Virus record (IMG/VR): IMGVR_UViG_3300044691_000246
Span: 1 to 42,887 of that record
Strand: one strand, 5' to 3'
DNA: 42,887 bases
From: a virus
Of this stretch, positions 23,511 to 30,819 are shown piece after piece. Within the stretch, counting starts at the first letter, position 1. Every line of letters begins with the position of its first letter. Under the pieces are notes generated by a model that ran no database searches, was not told the origin of the DNA, and saw only the letters and a program-made list of their open reading frames with translations. The position numbers and the translations under genes were made by a program.

Positions 23511-23852
23511 TTATTTCCTTCGGACCTTGCGATTAGCCTTCGCTTGGTCCGTTGCTTTTTGTTCTTTACGTTCTTTGACTTCCTCAACGAGTCGCATCCC
23601 GTGATAAACGGTATCTCCAACCTCGTTGACAACGTTGGAATGGACCCAAGCGCGGGCGAACGGCTTCAATGTCCAACGCTTCCCAACGAGGCTAAAACTG
23701 TACGCCCGGACAGGGATTTCTATCTGGACCCAATTTTTATGCTGTCCCCTAATCGGGATGGCCCGGATTATCCCGTACCGCCAACCGACAATCCACCGCC
23801 GTTCACCGCGCCCGCCCTCGTGGTAGAAAGAGCACGCGTCTCCGATCCTCAA
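23511..23852 (-). CDS. Hypothetical protein, last gene of the replication block (113 aa)
   Basis: TTG at 23852 overlaps the upstream stop and has a GGAAGG site seven bases before it. The protein begins RIGDACSFYHEGGRGERRWIVGWRYGIIRAIPIRG, a beta-rich SH3-like pattern, and ends with a strongly basic helix (ERKEQKATDQAKANRKVRRK). A beta barrel with a basic tail would suit nucleic acid binding. No family recognised. The last codons run up to the terminator. Confidence 0.68.
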   Translation of the reverse strand: MRIGDACSFYHEGGRGERRWIVGWRYGIIRAIPIRGQHKNWVQIEIPVRAYSFSLVGKRWTLKPFARAWVHSNVVNEVGDTVYHGMRLVEEVKERKEQKATDQAKANRKVRRK

Positions 23853-24064
23853 TTGGTGACCTTCCTAACTACACGTTCATATACAACGCGCGGTATCCGA
23901 ATGCTCCGGTAGCTCCGTTTGTTCCCGAGAGACCGGGAGCGCCCCACAACGAGGACGCCGGTTTCCCGCTCAAACATCCGCGTGATGGTTTGGCGGGACA
24001 ACCCGGTCAACTCCGCGACATCCGCCACGGTCAACGCGGGCTTATCTGTGAGAGGCGACGGCAT
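23849..24064 (-). CDS. Excisionase/MerR-like helix-turn-helix protein
   Basis: ATG at 24064 (GGAG site nine bases upstream) gives 71 residues: PALTVADVAELTGLSRQTITRMFERETGVLVVG is a winged helix-turn-helix of the excisionase or HTH_17 type, and the basic end RSYRSIRIPRVVYERVV is the usual wing and tail. It could direct excision with the integrase or regulate transcription. It is not next to int but 1.5 kb away on the other strand. A TTG start at 24091 would add nine residues. Confidence 0.78.
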   Translation of the reverse strand: MPSPLTDKPALTVADVAELTGLSRQTITRMFERETGVLVVGRSRSLGNKRSYRSIRIPRVVYERVVRKVTN

Positions 24065-24599
24065 ATCCGACAGCTCCAATCCCCGCGCCAATCCCCAACG
24101 TGATGGACGTTTCTTTTACGCGGTGCCAAAAGCCGGGCTTCTTTTTCAACGCGGTAATCTCGGTGTCTTTCTCCGCGTCGATTTCGACTTGAAGGTTAAG
24201 CTTCTTTGTGGTGGCGTCCAGGTTGACCGTGCATTGTTTGCACGAGTTCAAATCCTGATAGAGCGGAACGGCTAAGACGCTCGTACGGTCCGGCGCGTCC
24301 GGGATAGCCTCGGCTTCAATCGGCACGACGGCGACGGACGGCAACGCGGCGATAGCTTCCGGCGCGGTCTTCACTTCCGCCGCCGCCTTCTGCAATACCG
24401 TGACTTCGACCTTAGCCGCCTCGGTCAATGCGGACTGTTGGCTTTTCAATGTGTCAATCGTGGCCTGTGCGGCTTTGACTTGGCCGTCCGCAACGAGGCG
24501 CGCGTCGTGCTCACCCAACCAACTGTGAAACACGATAACCGCAACGACCAAAAGCAGAAAGCCGAGGATGTGTCCAGCATTCGTTTTAATGAAGTTCAT
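24042..24599 (-). CDS. Membrane-anchored coiled-coil protein (possible i-spanin)
   Basis: From ATG 24599 the 185-residue protein has an N-terminal signal anchor (AGHILGFLLLVVAVIVFHSWLG, about 8-29) followed by a long Ala/Gln/Lys coiled coil (DGQVKAAQATIDTLKSQQSALTEAAKVEVTVLQKAAAEVK), a C-x-x-C (CKQC) and a glycine-rich hydrophobic end (ITLGIGAGIGAVGYAVAS). One anchor plus outer coiled coil is the shape of Rz-type inner membrane spanins, but the location at the end of the replication block is unusual for lysis genes and the C-terminal hydrophobic segment is not typical. It overlaps its upstream neighbour by ATGA. Confidence 0.62.
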   Translation of the reverse strand: MNFIKTNAGHILGFLLLVVAVIVFHSWLGEHDARLVADGQVKAAQATIDTLKSQQSALTEAAKVEVTVLQKAAAEVKTAPEAIAALPSVAVVPIEAEAIPDAPDRTSVLAVPLYQDLNSCKQCTVNLDATTKKLNLQVEIDAEKDTEITALKKKPGFWHRVKETSITLGIGAGIGAVGYAVASHR

Positions 24600-24826
24600 C
24601 GATTCCCCAAGCTCGCGATGTACGCCGGGTTTGCATAGCGGACCGCGAAATGTATAAACAGCCAAGTTAGAAACGGCATCGTCACAAACCACGGGACGTA
24701 CCGCACGGTAATCTGGGTTAACATCGGCGTCTCTTTGCCGGTCCCGTAACCAGACCAAAACTCATAGAACGCCAACCCTGCGAGAATCAAAACCCAACCG
24801 ACAATCCACGCTTTATTCCAGGTCAC
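24596..24826 (-). CDS. Small membrane protein with two transmembrane segments (76 aa)
   Basis: GTG at 24826 has a strong GGGGGAG site. Two hydrophobic helices are visible: AWIVGWVLILAGLAFYEFW (about 6-24) and VPWFVTMPFLTWLFIHFAV (about 43-61). It is coupled to the coiled-coil membrane protein downstream. A holin-spanin pair is possible; so is a superinfection-exclusion or host membrane function. Start and existence are well supported by the ribosome site and the ATGA coupling. Confidence 0.68.
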   Translation of the reverse strand: MTWNKAWIVGWVLILAGLAFYEFWSGYGTGKETPMLTQITVRYVPWFVTMPFLTWLFIHFAVRYANPAYIASLGNR

Positions 24827-25086
24827 TGTTTCTCCCCCAATTTAAAAACAATCGCTGTGGCGGCGATTGCCTTGGTTTGGTCAACCCGCGCGAAGTACTC
24901 CTCCGCTCTGTCCCAACCGGCGTCATCGTCCGTGTACAGCGCCGCAACCGAGCACACGCCCAAGCCTTCCGGCGCGGCGTAGAAACGCACCTCCGGCGCG
25001 CCCTCGTTGTTGCCGTCCAACTTAACGAGAATTTGCCCGTGTTTCTCCGTCTCAAACAACTTGCAAAAAGTGCTAACCTTTGACAT
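24823..25086 (-). CDS. Hypothetical protein downstream of DNA polymerase (87 aa)
   Basis: ATG 25086 overlaps the polymerase stop by 14 bases and has GAGGG upstream. STFCKLFETEKHGQILVKLDGNNEGAPEVRFYAAPEGLGVCSVAALYTDDDAGWDRAEEYFARV is a beta-alpha pattern with a well formed end. No signal peptide and no recognised motif. It is translated as part of the replication operon; a role near DNA synthesis is only suggested by position. Confidence 0.7.
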   Translation of the reverse strand: MSKVSTFCKLFETEKHGQILVKLDGNNEGAPEVRFYAAPEGLGVCSVAALYTDDDAGWDRAEEYFARVDQTKAIAATAIVFKLGEKQ

Positions 25087-26368
25087 ATCGTTTTCCCTCA
25101 TATCCATCCGCCGCCATTGGCAGCCCTTCTGCCCAAGGCTCGGTCGTTGTCATGTACCCGATGAGTCTTTGGAGCGCGTCTTTGTCGTTCTCGTCCGCCT
25201 CGCAGATAAGCTCATCGTGTGTGTGTCCCACAATCGCCATACTTCCCGCGTGTTCCTTGCCCGTGTCCGTGTCGAACCCTCGCAGCATCGCATCCACGAG
25301 CAAATCAACGGCGATAGCTTGCGTGATGTTTTCGCAAAGACGCCCGCCGTACGTGTTGTGAACTCCCCAACTGCTACCACGGCTCGCCTCATAGCCGAGC
25401 GTTAGTTTCTTTCCGCCGAATTGGTTCCGCTCCGTGCGGACGTACGCATTGGGGTAAACGAGTTCCCGCCCGCTCGGAAGTACAATCCGCAACGCCGGGT
25501 CCCGCCACGCGAACGTCAACTTACTGCCGAGGGTGCTGTTGATATATTGGTTCCGCCGCTTCGATACACACGCCGCGTACGCCTCTTCGAGGTAATACCA
25601 AAAAGAAGCGACCTCCATAAACGTGTCCCGGAACGCTTCGACTTGCGCCGTGGCTTGCCCCTGTGACAGATCAATCCCCATCATTTCGGCGTACCGCCAA
25701 AGTCCGGTCTTGACGACTAGCCCGGCCTTCGCTTCGAGGCCGCACACGGGGCAACTCCCAAAATCAAACTCCGGCTTGACGTTCCATACGTGCTTCGGAT
25801 GTCCAGCGGAGCACGTACACTTTCGTACGAGTTGCCCGCCGCCCAAGCCGAAGCCGCTTCCGAGGACGGCGGGCTTTGCTTGCTGCCGGAGTTCCGCCGT
25901 GACCTCGGAATAATCGATGTCTTCCATGCGGGCCGCAAAGTCTATATAGGGGTCCTTCCCGGCCTTATAGACGTTCATCATCGCTTCGCAACCGGACTCC
26001 CACGCGAGGACCCTGTTTTCCACGGATGAGAAGTCCGCAAGGACAATCTTCTTTCCCTTGGGTGCCGTCATCAGTGGACGGAGTGCCAAGGACAGCGCGT
26101 CCAACGTCGGAACCTCGTCGCCGTCCTCCAGTAGCTTGATGACTAAAGCGACTTGGAGTTTTTCTTCTTTGGTGCGGGCGGCCTTCAAGTTCTGAAGCTG
26201 GGCACCCTTCCCCGCCCACCGGCCCGTGTGCGCCTTATAGAAGCTGTATTGATTCCTTAGCCGGTCGTCCGGGCTAAGTTGCTCCAGGATCTTAGGCAAC
26301 TTCTTGATGGACGCCTTGGCCCCGGCAAGACGGAGTACGAGTGCCTGCCTCCCTTCAGTCGTTAACAT
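25073..26368 (-). CDS. DNA polymerase family A, polymerase domain (split gene, C-terminal part)
   Basis: The 431-residue protein contains the polymerase core. YKAHTGRWAGKGAQLQNL (about 44-61) is the thumb-palm signature. Motif A is ADFSSVENR with Asp112. Motif B is RQQAKPAVLGSGFG with Arg161, Lys165 and Leu169; Leu169 is equivalent to E. coli residue 762. Motif C is HDE at 384-386. Between motif B and the next helix there is an insertion with Cys184, Cys186, Cys206 and Cys209 that looks like a zinc site. The exonuclease domain is on the separate upstream gene; ATG at 26368 lies 14 bases inside that gene behind a GAGGG site, so the two are translationally coupled. The two parts presumably form one functional enzyme for phage replication. 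Confidence 0.9.
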   Translation of the reverse strand: MLTTEGRQALVLRLAGAKASIKKLPKILEQLSPDDRLRNQYSFYKAHTGRWAGKGAQLQNLKAARTKEEKLQVALVIKLLEDGDEVPTLDALSLALRPLMTAPKGKKIVLADFSSVENRVLAWESGCEAMMNVYKAGKDPYIDFAARMEDIDYSEVTAELRQQAKPAVLGSGFGLGGGQLVRKCTCSAGHPKHVWNVKPEFDFGSCPVCGLEAKAGLVVKTGLWRYAEMMGIDLSQGQATAQVEAFRDTFMEVASFWYYLEEAYAACVSKRRNQYINSTLGSKLTFAWRDPALRIVLPSGRELVYPNAYVRTERNQFGGKKLTLGYEASRGSSWGVHNTYGGRLCENITQAIAVDLLVDAMLRGFDTDTGKEHAGSMAIVGHTHDELICEADENDKDALQRLIGYMTTTEPWAEGLPMAADGYEGKRYVKG

Positions 26369-27152
26369 CCGTGCCCTCTTCCTTGAGTGCCTTGAGCACT
26401 AATTCTTTGCCGAGGCCGTTATATGGATAGCCGCGCTCTGTGACCCACTTCAAAAGCTGGGCGGGACTATTCGGGTTCTCCAAGCCGGTTAGCGTCTTGA
26501 GGTCTTCTGCGGACTCCGCCTGCAACCGCTGTGCCTCTTCCCAGGCGCGGAACGTCAACAGCCGGTCTACTGGCATACCGCGCTGGTTTATCTCTTGGTC
26601 GATAAGCCAAGACAAATAGACCCGCTCCGGGATGTCGAAGTGCTTATGGACCCACTGATAGATAAGCCGCGTGTCCGATACGTCGTCTTTGCAGTATTGG
26701 CAAAAGCTAGCCCAATCTTCGGGGTCTGTCTCGGGGCCGCGCCGCGTTCCGTCCTTTTGCGGTTTGCAAAACTTATTGATTAAGAGCGATTCTTTGCTCG
26801 TCACCGAGTCATGCGCGAAAAACGGAACACGGTTGCAGTCTTTCAATCCAGCGGGAAGCCCTGCATATAAAGCGTCAACCATCGCGTCCCGCCACTTCAG
26901 ACCGGAGAGCTTCCAAACCCGCGAAATCAACGTCCGCTCAAACCCCGTATTCCACGGGACAAGGGTGTTGTTCCGCATCTCCCGCTGTAGCTCGGAGAGG
27001 CCGGGGTCACCTTCTTGCCACAGCTCAACCGGGCCGGAGTCGAATGCGTACGCGCACATCAAGATGCGGGTGCTCGGGTGCGATGCGTACCTATCCAAAC
27101 TGACCTTCTTTATGTCCATGTCACTGTAGGTTTCGAGGTCAGGAAACAGCAC
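26355..27152 (-). CDS. DNA polymerase family A, 3'-5' exonuclease domain (split gene, N-terminal part)
   Basis: GTG 27152 follows GGAGG by six bases. The 265-residue protein has the DEDDy exonuclease motifs: FPDLETYS (Asp5, Glu7), VPWNTGFERT, and YCKDDVSDTR. After the exonuclease it continues into the start of the polymerase region (YLSWLIDQEINQRGMPVD, LTGLENPNSPAQLLKWVTERG, NGLGKELVLKAL) and stops just where other family A phage polymerases go on. The break falls in a linker, and the downstream gene restarts within 14 bases in another frame. I see no clear slippery sequence at the join, so two polypeptides are more likely than one frameshifted chain. Confidence 0.88.
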   Translation of the reverse strand: MLFPDLETYSDMDIKKVSLDRYASHPSTRILMCAYAFDSGPVELWQEGDPGLSELQREMRNNTLVPWNTGFERTLISRVWKLSGLKWRDAMVDALYAGLPAGLKDCNRVPFFAHDSVTSKESLLINKFCKPQKDGTRRGPETDPEDWASFCQYCKDDVSDTRLIYQWVHKHFDIPERVYLSWLIDQEINQRGMPVDRLLTFRAWEEAQRLQAESAEDLKTLTGLENPNSPAQLLKWVTERGYPYNGLGKELVLKALKEEGTDVND

Positions 27153-27282
27153 GTTCGTCCTCCAGGTCCTCCGGGATAGGCTCGCGGGCCTTGGTGAGTC
27201 TGTTGTGTATTTCTATGTCGATTCTTTCCTCTTGCTGTGCTCTTGATTCGGTTTGGTATCGGTGTTTTATCTTCGTTTTCAT
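27139..27282 (-). CDS. Small basic hypothetical protein (47 aa)
   Basis: ATG 27282 has GAGGT six bases upstream and overlaps the previous stop (ATGA). The product is very basic at its start and acidic at its end (KTKIKHRYQTESRAQQEERIDIEIHNRLTKAREPIPEDLEDE). It overlaps the exonuclease gene by 14 bases, the same overlap as at two other joins of this operon. Function unknown. Confidence 0.6.
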   Translation of the reverse strand: MKTKIKHRYQTESRAQQEERIDIEIHNRLTKAREPIPEDLEDERAVS

Positions 27283-27440
27283 ACGGCTACCTCGGGCAAA
27301 ACGTTGACCGTTATCTTTTCGTCCAGGCACCGCGCCGGGGTTCCGTTGAATCGGTCACGAGCGACCGACACGGCTTCGCCCCAACTCTCGGCCTCAACGA
27401 CAAACCGCGCTCCGGCGCTAACTTCTATTTCGTAACGCAT
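27279..27440 (-). CDS. Small hypothetical protein (53 aa)
   Basis: The frame from ATG 27440 to TGA 27281-27279 reads RYEIEVSAGARFVVEAESW, then GEAVSVARDRFNGTPARCLDE and a beta-like end. A beta-strand, helix and beta-strand pattern and GC-rich third positions support it. Start lies inside the end of the dNMP kinase gene, stop overlaps the next start. It resembles small phage ferredoxin-like proteins of unknown function. Confidence 0.65.
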   Translation of the reverse strand: MRYEIEVSAGARFVVEAESWGEAVSVARDRFNGTPARCLDEKITVNVLPEVAV

Positions 27441-28005
27441 CACGCCTCACAATCTCTCGATAAATCTCCGCCGCCTTGTGGCGGCACTCGGCAACGGTCC
27501 GGGCTTCTATGCGGAAATCCCAATCCCGGTAGCCGTCTAATGCGTGTTCGCTCGGATGGTCGTTGACCGAAACGTCCGGCTCTCCGGTGTTGACGACCTC
27601 AACGACGTAGCCGCCGCGCGCGTGGATTTCGTCCGCCTCATTCGGGTAACGGACATCCGCAATTGGCGCTACGTCCGGCTTGTGGTCGTCTATCGTCCGC
27701 CACAACCGCTTTATCCAATAGCGAGGGTCTTGCTGCCGTTTCCACGTCCCCCACCACTGCAAAACGGGCCGAGGCTTCGGATACTCCGCCACAACTTCGG
27801 GCGGCATCAACCCCGCTGCTTTGAACGATTCGATAAGCGCCTCTTGGCCGCCCATCTGAGCAGACGCCTTGCGGACCTCCATTTTCAGAGCGTCCGCAAA
27901 TGCGTACACATGGACCTGACAATCCAAGGGGCACGCCTCCAAGACCGCGAGTGCCGCCGTGTTCTTGCCTTGCCGCGCGCGGTATCCAAACCCGATAAGG
28001 ATCAT
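27418..28005 (-). CDS. Deoxynucleoside monophosphate kinase-like protein
   Basis: The 195-residue protein opens with a P-loop, GFGYRARQGKNT (residues 5-16), and carries PIADVRYPNEADEIHARGGYVVEVVN, the most typical block of T4 gp1-like dNMP kinases and related phage adenylate-kinase-like proteins. Other parts that fit are VYAFADALKMEVRK after the P-loop and the lid-like LQWWGTWKRQQDPRYWIKRL. It would phosphorylate dNMPs released from DNA to feed replication. It lies between the polymerase and the primase-like gene. ATG 28005 overlaps the previous stop. Confidence 0.82.
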   Translation of the reverse strand: MILIGFGYRARQGKNTAALAVLEACPLDCQVHVYAFADALKMEVRKASAQMGGQEALIESFKAAGLMPPEVVAEYPKPRPVLQWWGTWKRQQDPRYWIKRLWRTIDDHKPDVAPIADVRYPNEADEIHARGGYVVEVVNTGEPDVSVNDHPSEHALDGYRDWDFRIEARTVAECRHKAAEIYREIVRRDALRNRS

Positions 28006-28439
28006 TTCTTCCTTTCGAAAAGAAGTACCGGGTTAGCCGCGCCGCGATGGACGTTTATGAGCGAGATGCCTTCGCGGAGTCCGTCCGAGCCGAAGACGGC
28101 TTGCCACGCGATACGCTCAACAATCGGCATCGGCTCGGGGAGCGGAATGTGTACGTGGACGTTCCCACTCCGCGATGCGGACGCCCGATACACCGGGAGT
28201 TCCTTTGCGCCGATGCGTTGACGCAACAAGTTCAAAGCGACACTAAACACGGCGGGTAGTCTCGGGCTGTCATAGTCAATCTGAATGTCGGAATCAGTGG
28301 CTATGACGACTTCGTATGCATCGGCCAAGCCAACCTTTGCGAGCTTTTGCCGTCCGCGCTCCGCGTTGTCCTGGATAGATACGGAGCTGCCGGAATCGTT
28401 ACTACCCCATTTCTGTTTCGCTACGAAATATTCCCGCAC
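28002..28439 (-). CDS. Small primase-like protein (AEP-type motifs), 145 aa
   Basis: GTG 28439 follows GGGAGG by five bases. The protein has VVIATDSDIQIDYDSP, with acidic residues Asp49, Asp51, Asp55 and Asp57, and YRASASRSGNVHVHIPL with a S-x-N-x-H type step (His95, His97). A D-x-D pair plus S-x-H is the pattern of archaeo-eukaryotic primase folds. The end (ERIAWQAVFGSDGLREGISL..., GAANPVLLFERK) is common in a phage family I have seen without a firm function. It is much shorter than a full primase, and the phage has a separate primase-helicase at 36113. Nucleotide chemistry is an inference. Confidence 0.6.
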   Translation of the reverse strand: MREYFVAKQKWGSNDSGSSVSIQDNAERGRQKLAKVGLADAYEVVIATDSDIQIDYDSPRLPAVFSVALNLLRQRIGAKELPVYRASASRSGNVHVHIPLPEPMPIVERIAWQAVFGSDGLREGISLINVHRGAANPVLLFERKK

Positions 28440-29197
28440 TATTGCCTCCCGTAAAGTTTGCCGCCGTATGCAAATTGGCCGTTGAAGACCGTTACCGGGA
28501 AGTGGCTAAACCGTCCGCTCGTCCCGTAAAACTCCGTGATGTTGAAACCGTTTAACCAGCCGGTTGGCCGATTCTTCAAATACGAAGCGTCCAGCTTGCC
28601 AACGCAGCCCGTGGCCCATGCTTGCCACTTGTACTTCGCGGAGTGCGGAAGGATCTTGGTTGCCGAAGAGAACGCATGAAAATGACCGAACACAACGCTC
28701 TCGACGTATGTGTCCAAGGCTTTTCTCGGTGCGTTCTGTCCGCCCGTTAGCACGTCCCCGTGGATGAACTTCAAATGACCTTGCTTGAAGTGGCCGCCTT
28801 GTGGCTTTACAATCCATCCGCGCTCAACGAGGTTCAGATATTTCGGGAAGTCCAACAGTCCCTCAAGCTCGGGTTGCTCTTCAATGAGCTGTGACGCCCA
28901 ATCCTCGTGATTGCCTGTAAGCCATACCTTGATGGCATCTCTCGGGAGGGTCTTTTCTACCGCGTCCAGTTGCGTCTTTTTGAACCCTTCAAGATCCTTG
29001 AGCATTTGCCCGCGTGGGCGGAATAGCGGCTTGCTCTTGGTGTGGTGGCTGATGCTTCCGCAATCGAGGTTGTCCCCGCCGAACACGAAAAGACCAACAC
29101 GGTTACGCCGGTTGTAATCCAAAATCGCGTTCCACGTTCCCTTGTCTAAATGCGGGTAGTGCGAATCGAACGCGCTAACCGCCGTCAAAACACTCAT
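28439..29197 (-). CDS. Metallophosphoesterase (calcineurin-like)
   Basis: From ATG 29197 (GGAGGT upstream, ATGA overlap) the 252-residue protein has the full metal motif series: FDSHYPH (Asp11, His13), FGGDNLDCG (Asp42), TGNHED (Asn96, His97), FIHGDV and VFGHFHAF. Such phage enzymes act on nucleic acid or nucleotides; the nearest named roles are Mre11/SbcD-like nucleases and phosphodiesterases. With the Cas4/RecB-like nuclease next to it, a role in DNA end processing or recombination is reasonable. A longer frame to 29254 lacks a ribosome site. Confidence 0.87.
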   Translation of the reverse strand: MSVLTAVSAFDSHYPHLDKGTWNAILDYNRRNRVGLFVFGGDNLDCGSISHHTKSKPLFRPRGQMLKDLEGFKKTQLDAVEKTLPRDAIKVWLTGNHEDWASQLIEEQPELEGLLDFPKYLNLVERGWIVKPQGGHFKQGHLKFIHGDVLTGGQNAPRKALDTYVESVVFGHFHAFSSATKILPHSAKYKWQAWATGCVGKLDASYLKNRPTGWLNGFNITEFYGTSGRFSHFPVTVFNGQFAYGGKLYGRQ

Positions 29198-30006
29198 GCA
29201 ACCTCCACTTGAATCAACTCTTTGTAACGCTGTGTGAATCCCGGAGGCGTGCATCCTTGGGGAATCGTTCGTCCGCAGATGTTTTGATATCCGCAGAAAA
29301 ATTTATCTCCCGTGCAGGGCCAATGATTCGAGTGCGGCCACGGACGTTCAATGCCGTACTCGTTCGTCAGGTATTCAATCGTTTCGCACGCCGCGTAAAC
29401 CTCGGCCATCGTCCGGGCGACTTCGGCGGTCCCGATATGCAGATCAATCGGGATGTACCGGGGTTTACTCTTTTTGTCCTTCGCGTCCAAAACGACGTGA
29501 TAAGTAAAAAGGTCTGTTTCGTGTCCCAACGTCGAAGCCGCTTTCAGGTAAAAGTGCGATTGGGTACTCGTTTCGAGCTGCCCAAAATACTCTTGAAGCT
29601 CTTTCTTCGTCCGGGTTCCCTTTGTCGTTTTGAAGTCTCCCAACCGCTCCGCGCCGTCAGCGGTAAAGCCGTGGTCAATGCGGCCCATAATCGAGTGCTT
29701 CCCGTCCAGGATAGGGACTTCAAAAGACTTCTCAACCAAGAAGAGCGGCCCAAGATCCGGGACGGCTTCCAACATCGGGATACACCGAGCGACAATATCC
29801 GCGCCGTACTTCTCAGCGGCGGCAACTGCGAAGTGTATGTCCTCTTTGTGCTCGTACATCTCGTGAAAGCAACTCCCGCGACGGCGGCCCATATTCATGC
29901 GCGTTGGGGTTTCGTCCGTTTCCGGCGTCAACCCGAGCGCGTAGTACAACCGGAACTTTTCCGGGTTTTGCAGAAACGCTGTGTACTTGCTATACGAAAT
30001 TCTCAA
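29194..30006 (-). CDS. PD-(D/E)XK nuclease, Cas4/RecB-like
   Basis: TTG 30006 is preferred because GGAAAGG lies six bases upstream and the domain begins there (RISYSKYTAFLQNPEKFRLYY, the usual start of RecB-like nucleases). The 270-residue protein has GRRRGSCFHEMYE (His48), GRIDHGF (Asp111) and LGDFKTTKG (Asp124-x-Lys126), the catalytic set, with Gln or Glu further on. A C-terminal cluster of Cys (WPCTGDKFFCGYQNICG..., QGC) together with Cys46 may hold an iron-sulfur cluster as in Cas4 and AddB. It would trim or process DNA ends. An ATG at 30030 would overlap the methyltransferase by 41 bases and has no ribosome site. Confidence 0.85.
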   Translation of the reverse strand: MRISYSKYTAFLQNPEKFRLYYALGLTPETDETPTRMNMGRRRGSCFHEMYEHKEDIHFAVAAAEKYGADIVARCIPMLEAVPDLGPLFLVEKSFEVPILDGKHSIMGRIDHGFTADGAERLGDFKTTKGTRTKKELQEYFGQLETSTQSHFYLKAASTLGHETDLFTYHVVLDAKDKKSKPRYIPIDLHIGTAEVARTMAEVYAACETIEYLTNEYGIERPWPHSNHWPCTGDKFFCGYQNICGRTIPQGCTPPGFTQRYKELIQVEVA

Positions 30007-30766
30007 CAGAGACCTTTCCAATACGCTCATTTGCGAGCGCGACGTACTCCGGTGAAATGTCGATTCCAATAAAATGCCGCCCATTGAGGACGGCCATCTT
30101 TCCCGTTGTCCCGGACCCTAAGAACGGGTCCAACACGGTATCGCCTGGATTACTCCAACTAAGGATGTGGTCCCGCGCAATTGCTTCGGGGAACACGGCG
30201 GGGTGTCCCGTCTTGTTCTTCTTTTCGCAAGGGATGTGCCACACGTTATAACGGACGCCAAACTCTGGATAAACACCCTCGTTGTGGTTCTTGGGGCGGA
30301 TGGTCCCGTCTTTTTGCCGGTCTGTCCCGTGGCGCTTTGTACCGGCCCACTTGTTCGGACGGTCCGCAATAAGGTTCACGCCCACCGACTTGAGCGGTCC
30401 TTTTGAGAACACAAACATGTACTCAAACACATCCCGGTATCTATTCGTATCCGGGAATTGGAAGCCGTCCTTTTCCCAAATCATCGTGTCATGTAAGCAA
30501 AAACCGGCTTCCTGAAAGCCGAGGGCTTGCCGTAATGACGTACCGGATTCGTTGCCCTTTACGGTTTGGTCCTTAACCACCCACACAACGACTCCGCCCG
30601 GCTTGGTCACGCGGAGCAATTCCCGTGTGAGCGCCTGGAAATCCCACTCGAAGCCGTTGTACGTGCGGATGGCATCGTATGGCGGAGACGTAACCGTGAG
30701 TTGGACGGTGTTGTCCTGGACATCACAGCGCAATACGTCCACGTTGTTTCCTGTAAAAAGTCGCAA
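29990..30766 (-). CDS. DNA methyltransferase, beta class (N4-cytosine or N6-adenine)
   Basis: TTG 30766 has a GGAGG site four bases upstream. The 258-residue protein has the catalytic motif TSPPY at 26-30 near the N-terminus and the AdoMet-binding motif DPFLGSGTT at 213-221 near the C-terminus, with FIGIDISPEYVALANERI after it. This order (IV before I) defines the beta class; SPPY is more frequent in N4-cytosine enzymes. No restriction endonuclease is adjacent, so it is an orphan methyltransferase that could protect phage DNA. It is preceded by a terminator-like hairpin, so its expression may be set apart from the genes upstream. Confidence 0.9.
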   Translation of the reverse strand: MRLFTGNNVDVLRCDVQDNTVQLTVTSPPYDAIRTYNGFEWDFQALTRELLRVTKPGGVVVWVVKDQTVKGNESGTSLRQALGFQEAGFCLHDTMIWEKDGFQFPDTNRYRDVFEYMFVFSKGPLKSVGVNLIADRPNKWAGTKRHGTDRQKDGTIRPKNHNEGVYPEFGVRYNVWHIPCEKKNKTGHPAVFPEAIARDHILSWSNPGDTVLDPFLGSGTTGKMAVLNGRHFIGIDISPEYVALANERIGKVSVENFV

Positions 30767-30776
30767 AGAGCCTCCA

Positions 30777-30803
30777 AAAGAAAAGCGGCCCCGGAGGACC
30801 GCC
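30777..30803 (-). terminator. Terminator-like hairpin inside the replication block
   Basis: On the minus strand GCGGTCC and GGGCCGC pair (seven pairs, one G-T) around a short loop, followed by TTTTCTTTT. It lies between the small membrane gene and the methyltransferase, about 17 bases after the former. Because genes continue in the same direction, it may act as an attenuator, or a promoter for the methyltransferase set may lie downstream. Confidence 0.65.
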
Positions 30804-30819
30804 TCGGAAAAAAGCAGAG

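Noticed and set aside
29209-30072. Long plus-strand frame (287 codons) over the Cas4/RecB-like gene
   Set aside because: It is antisense to a gene with a full catalytic motif set, with no start signal and an Arg/Phe/Val-biased composition.
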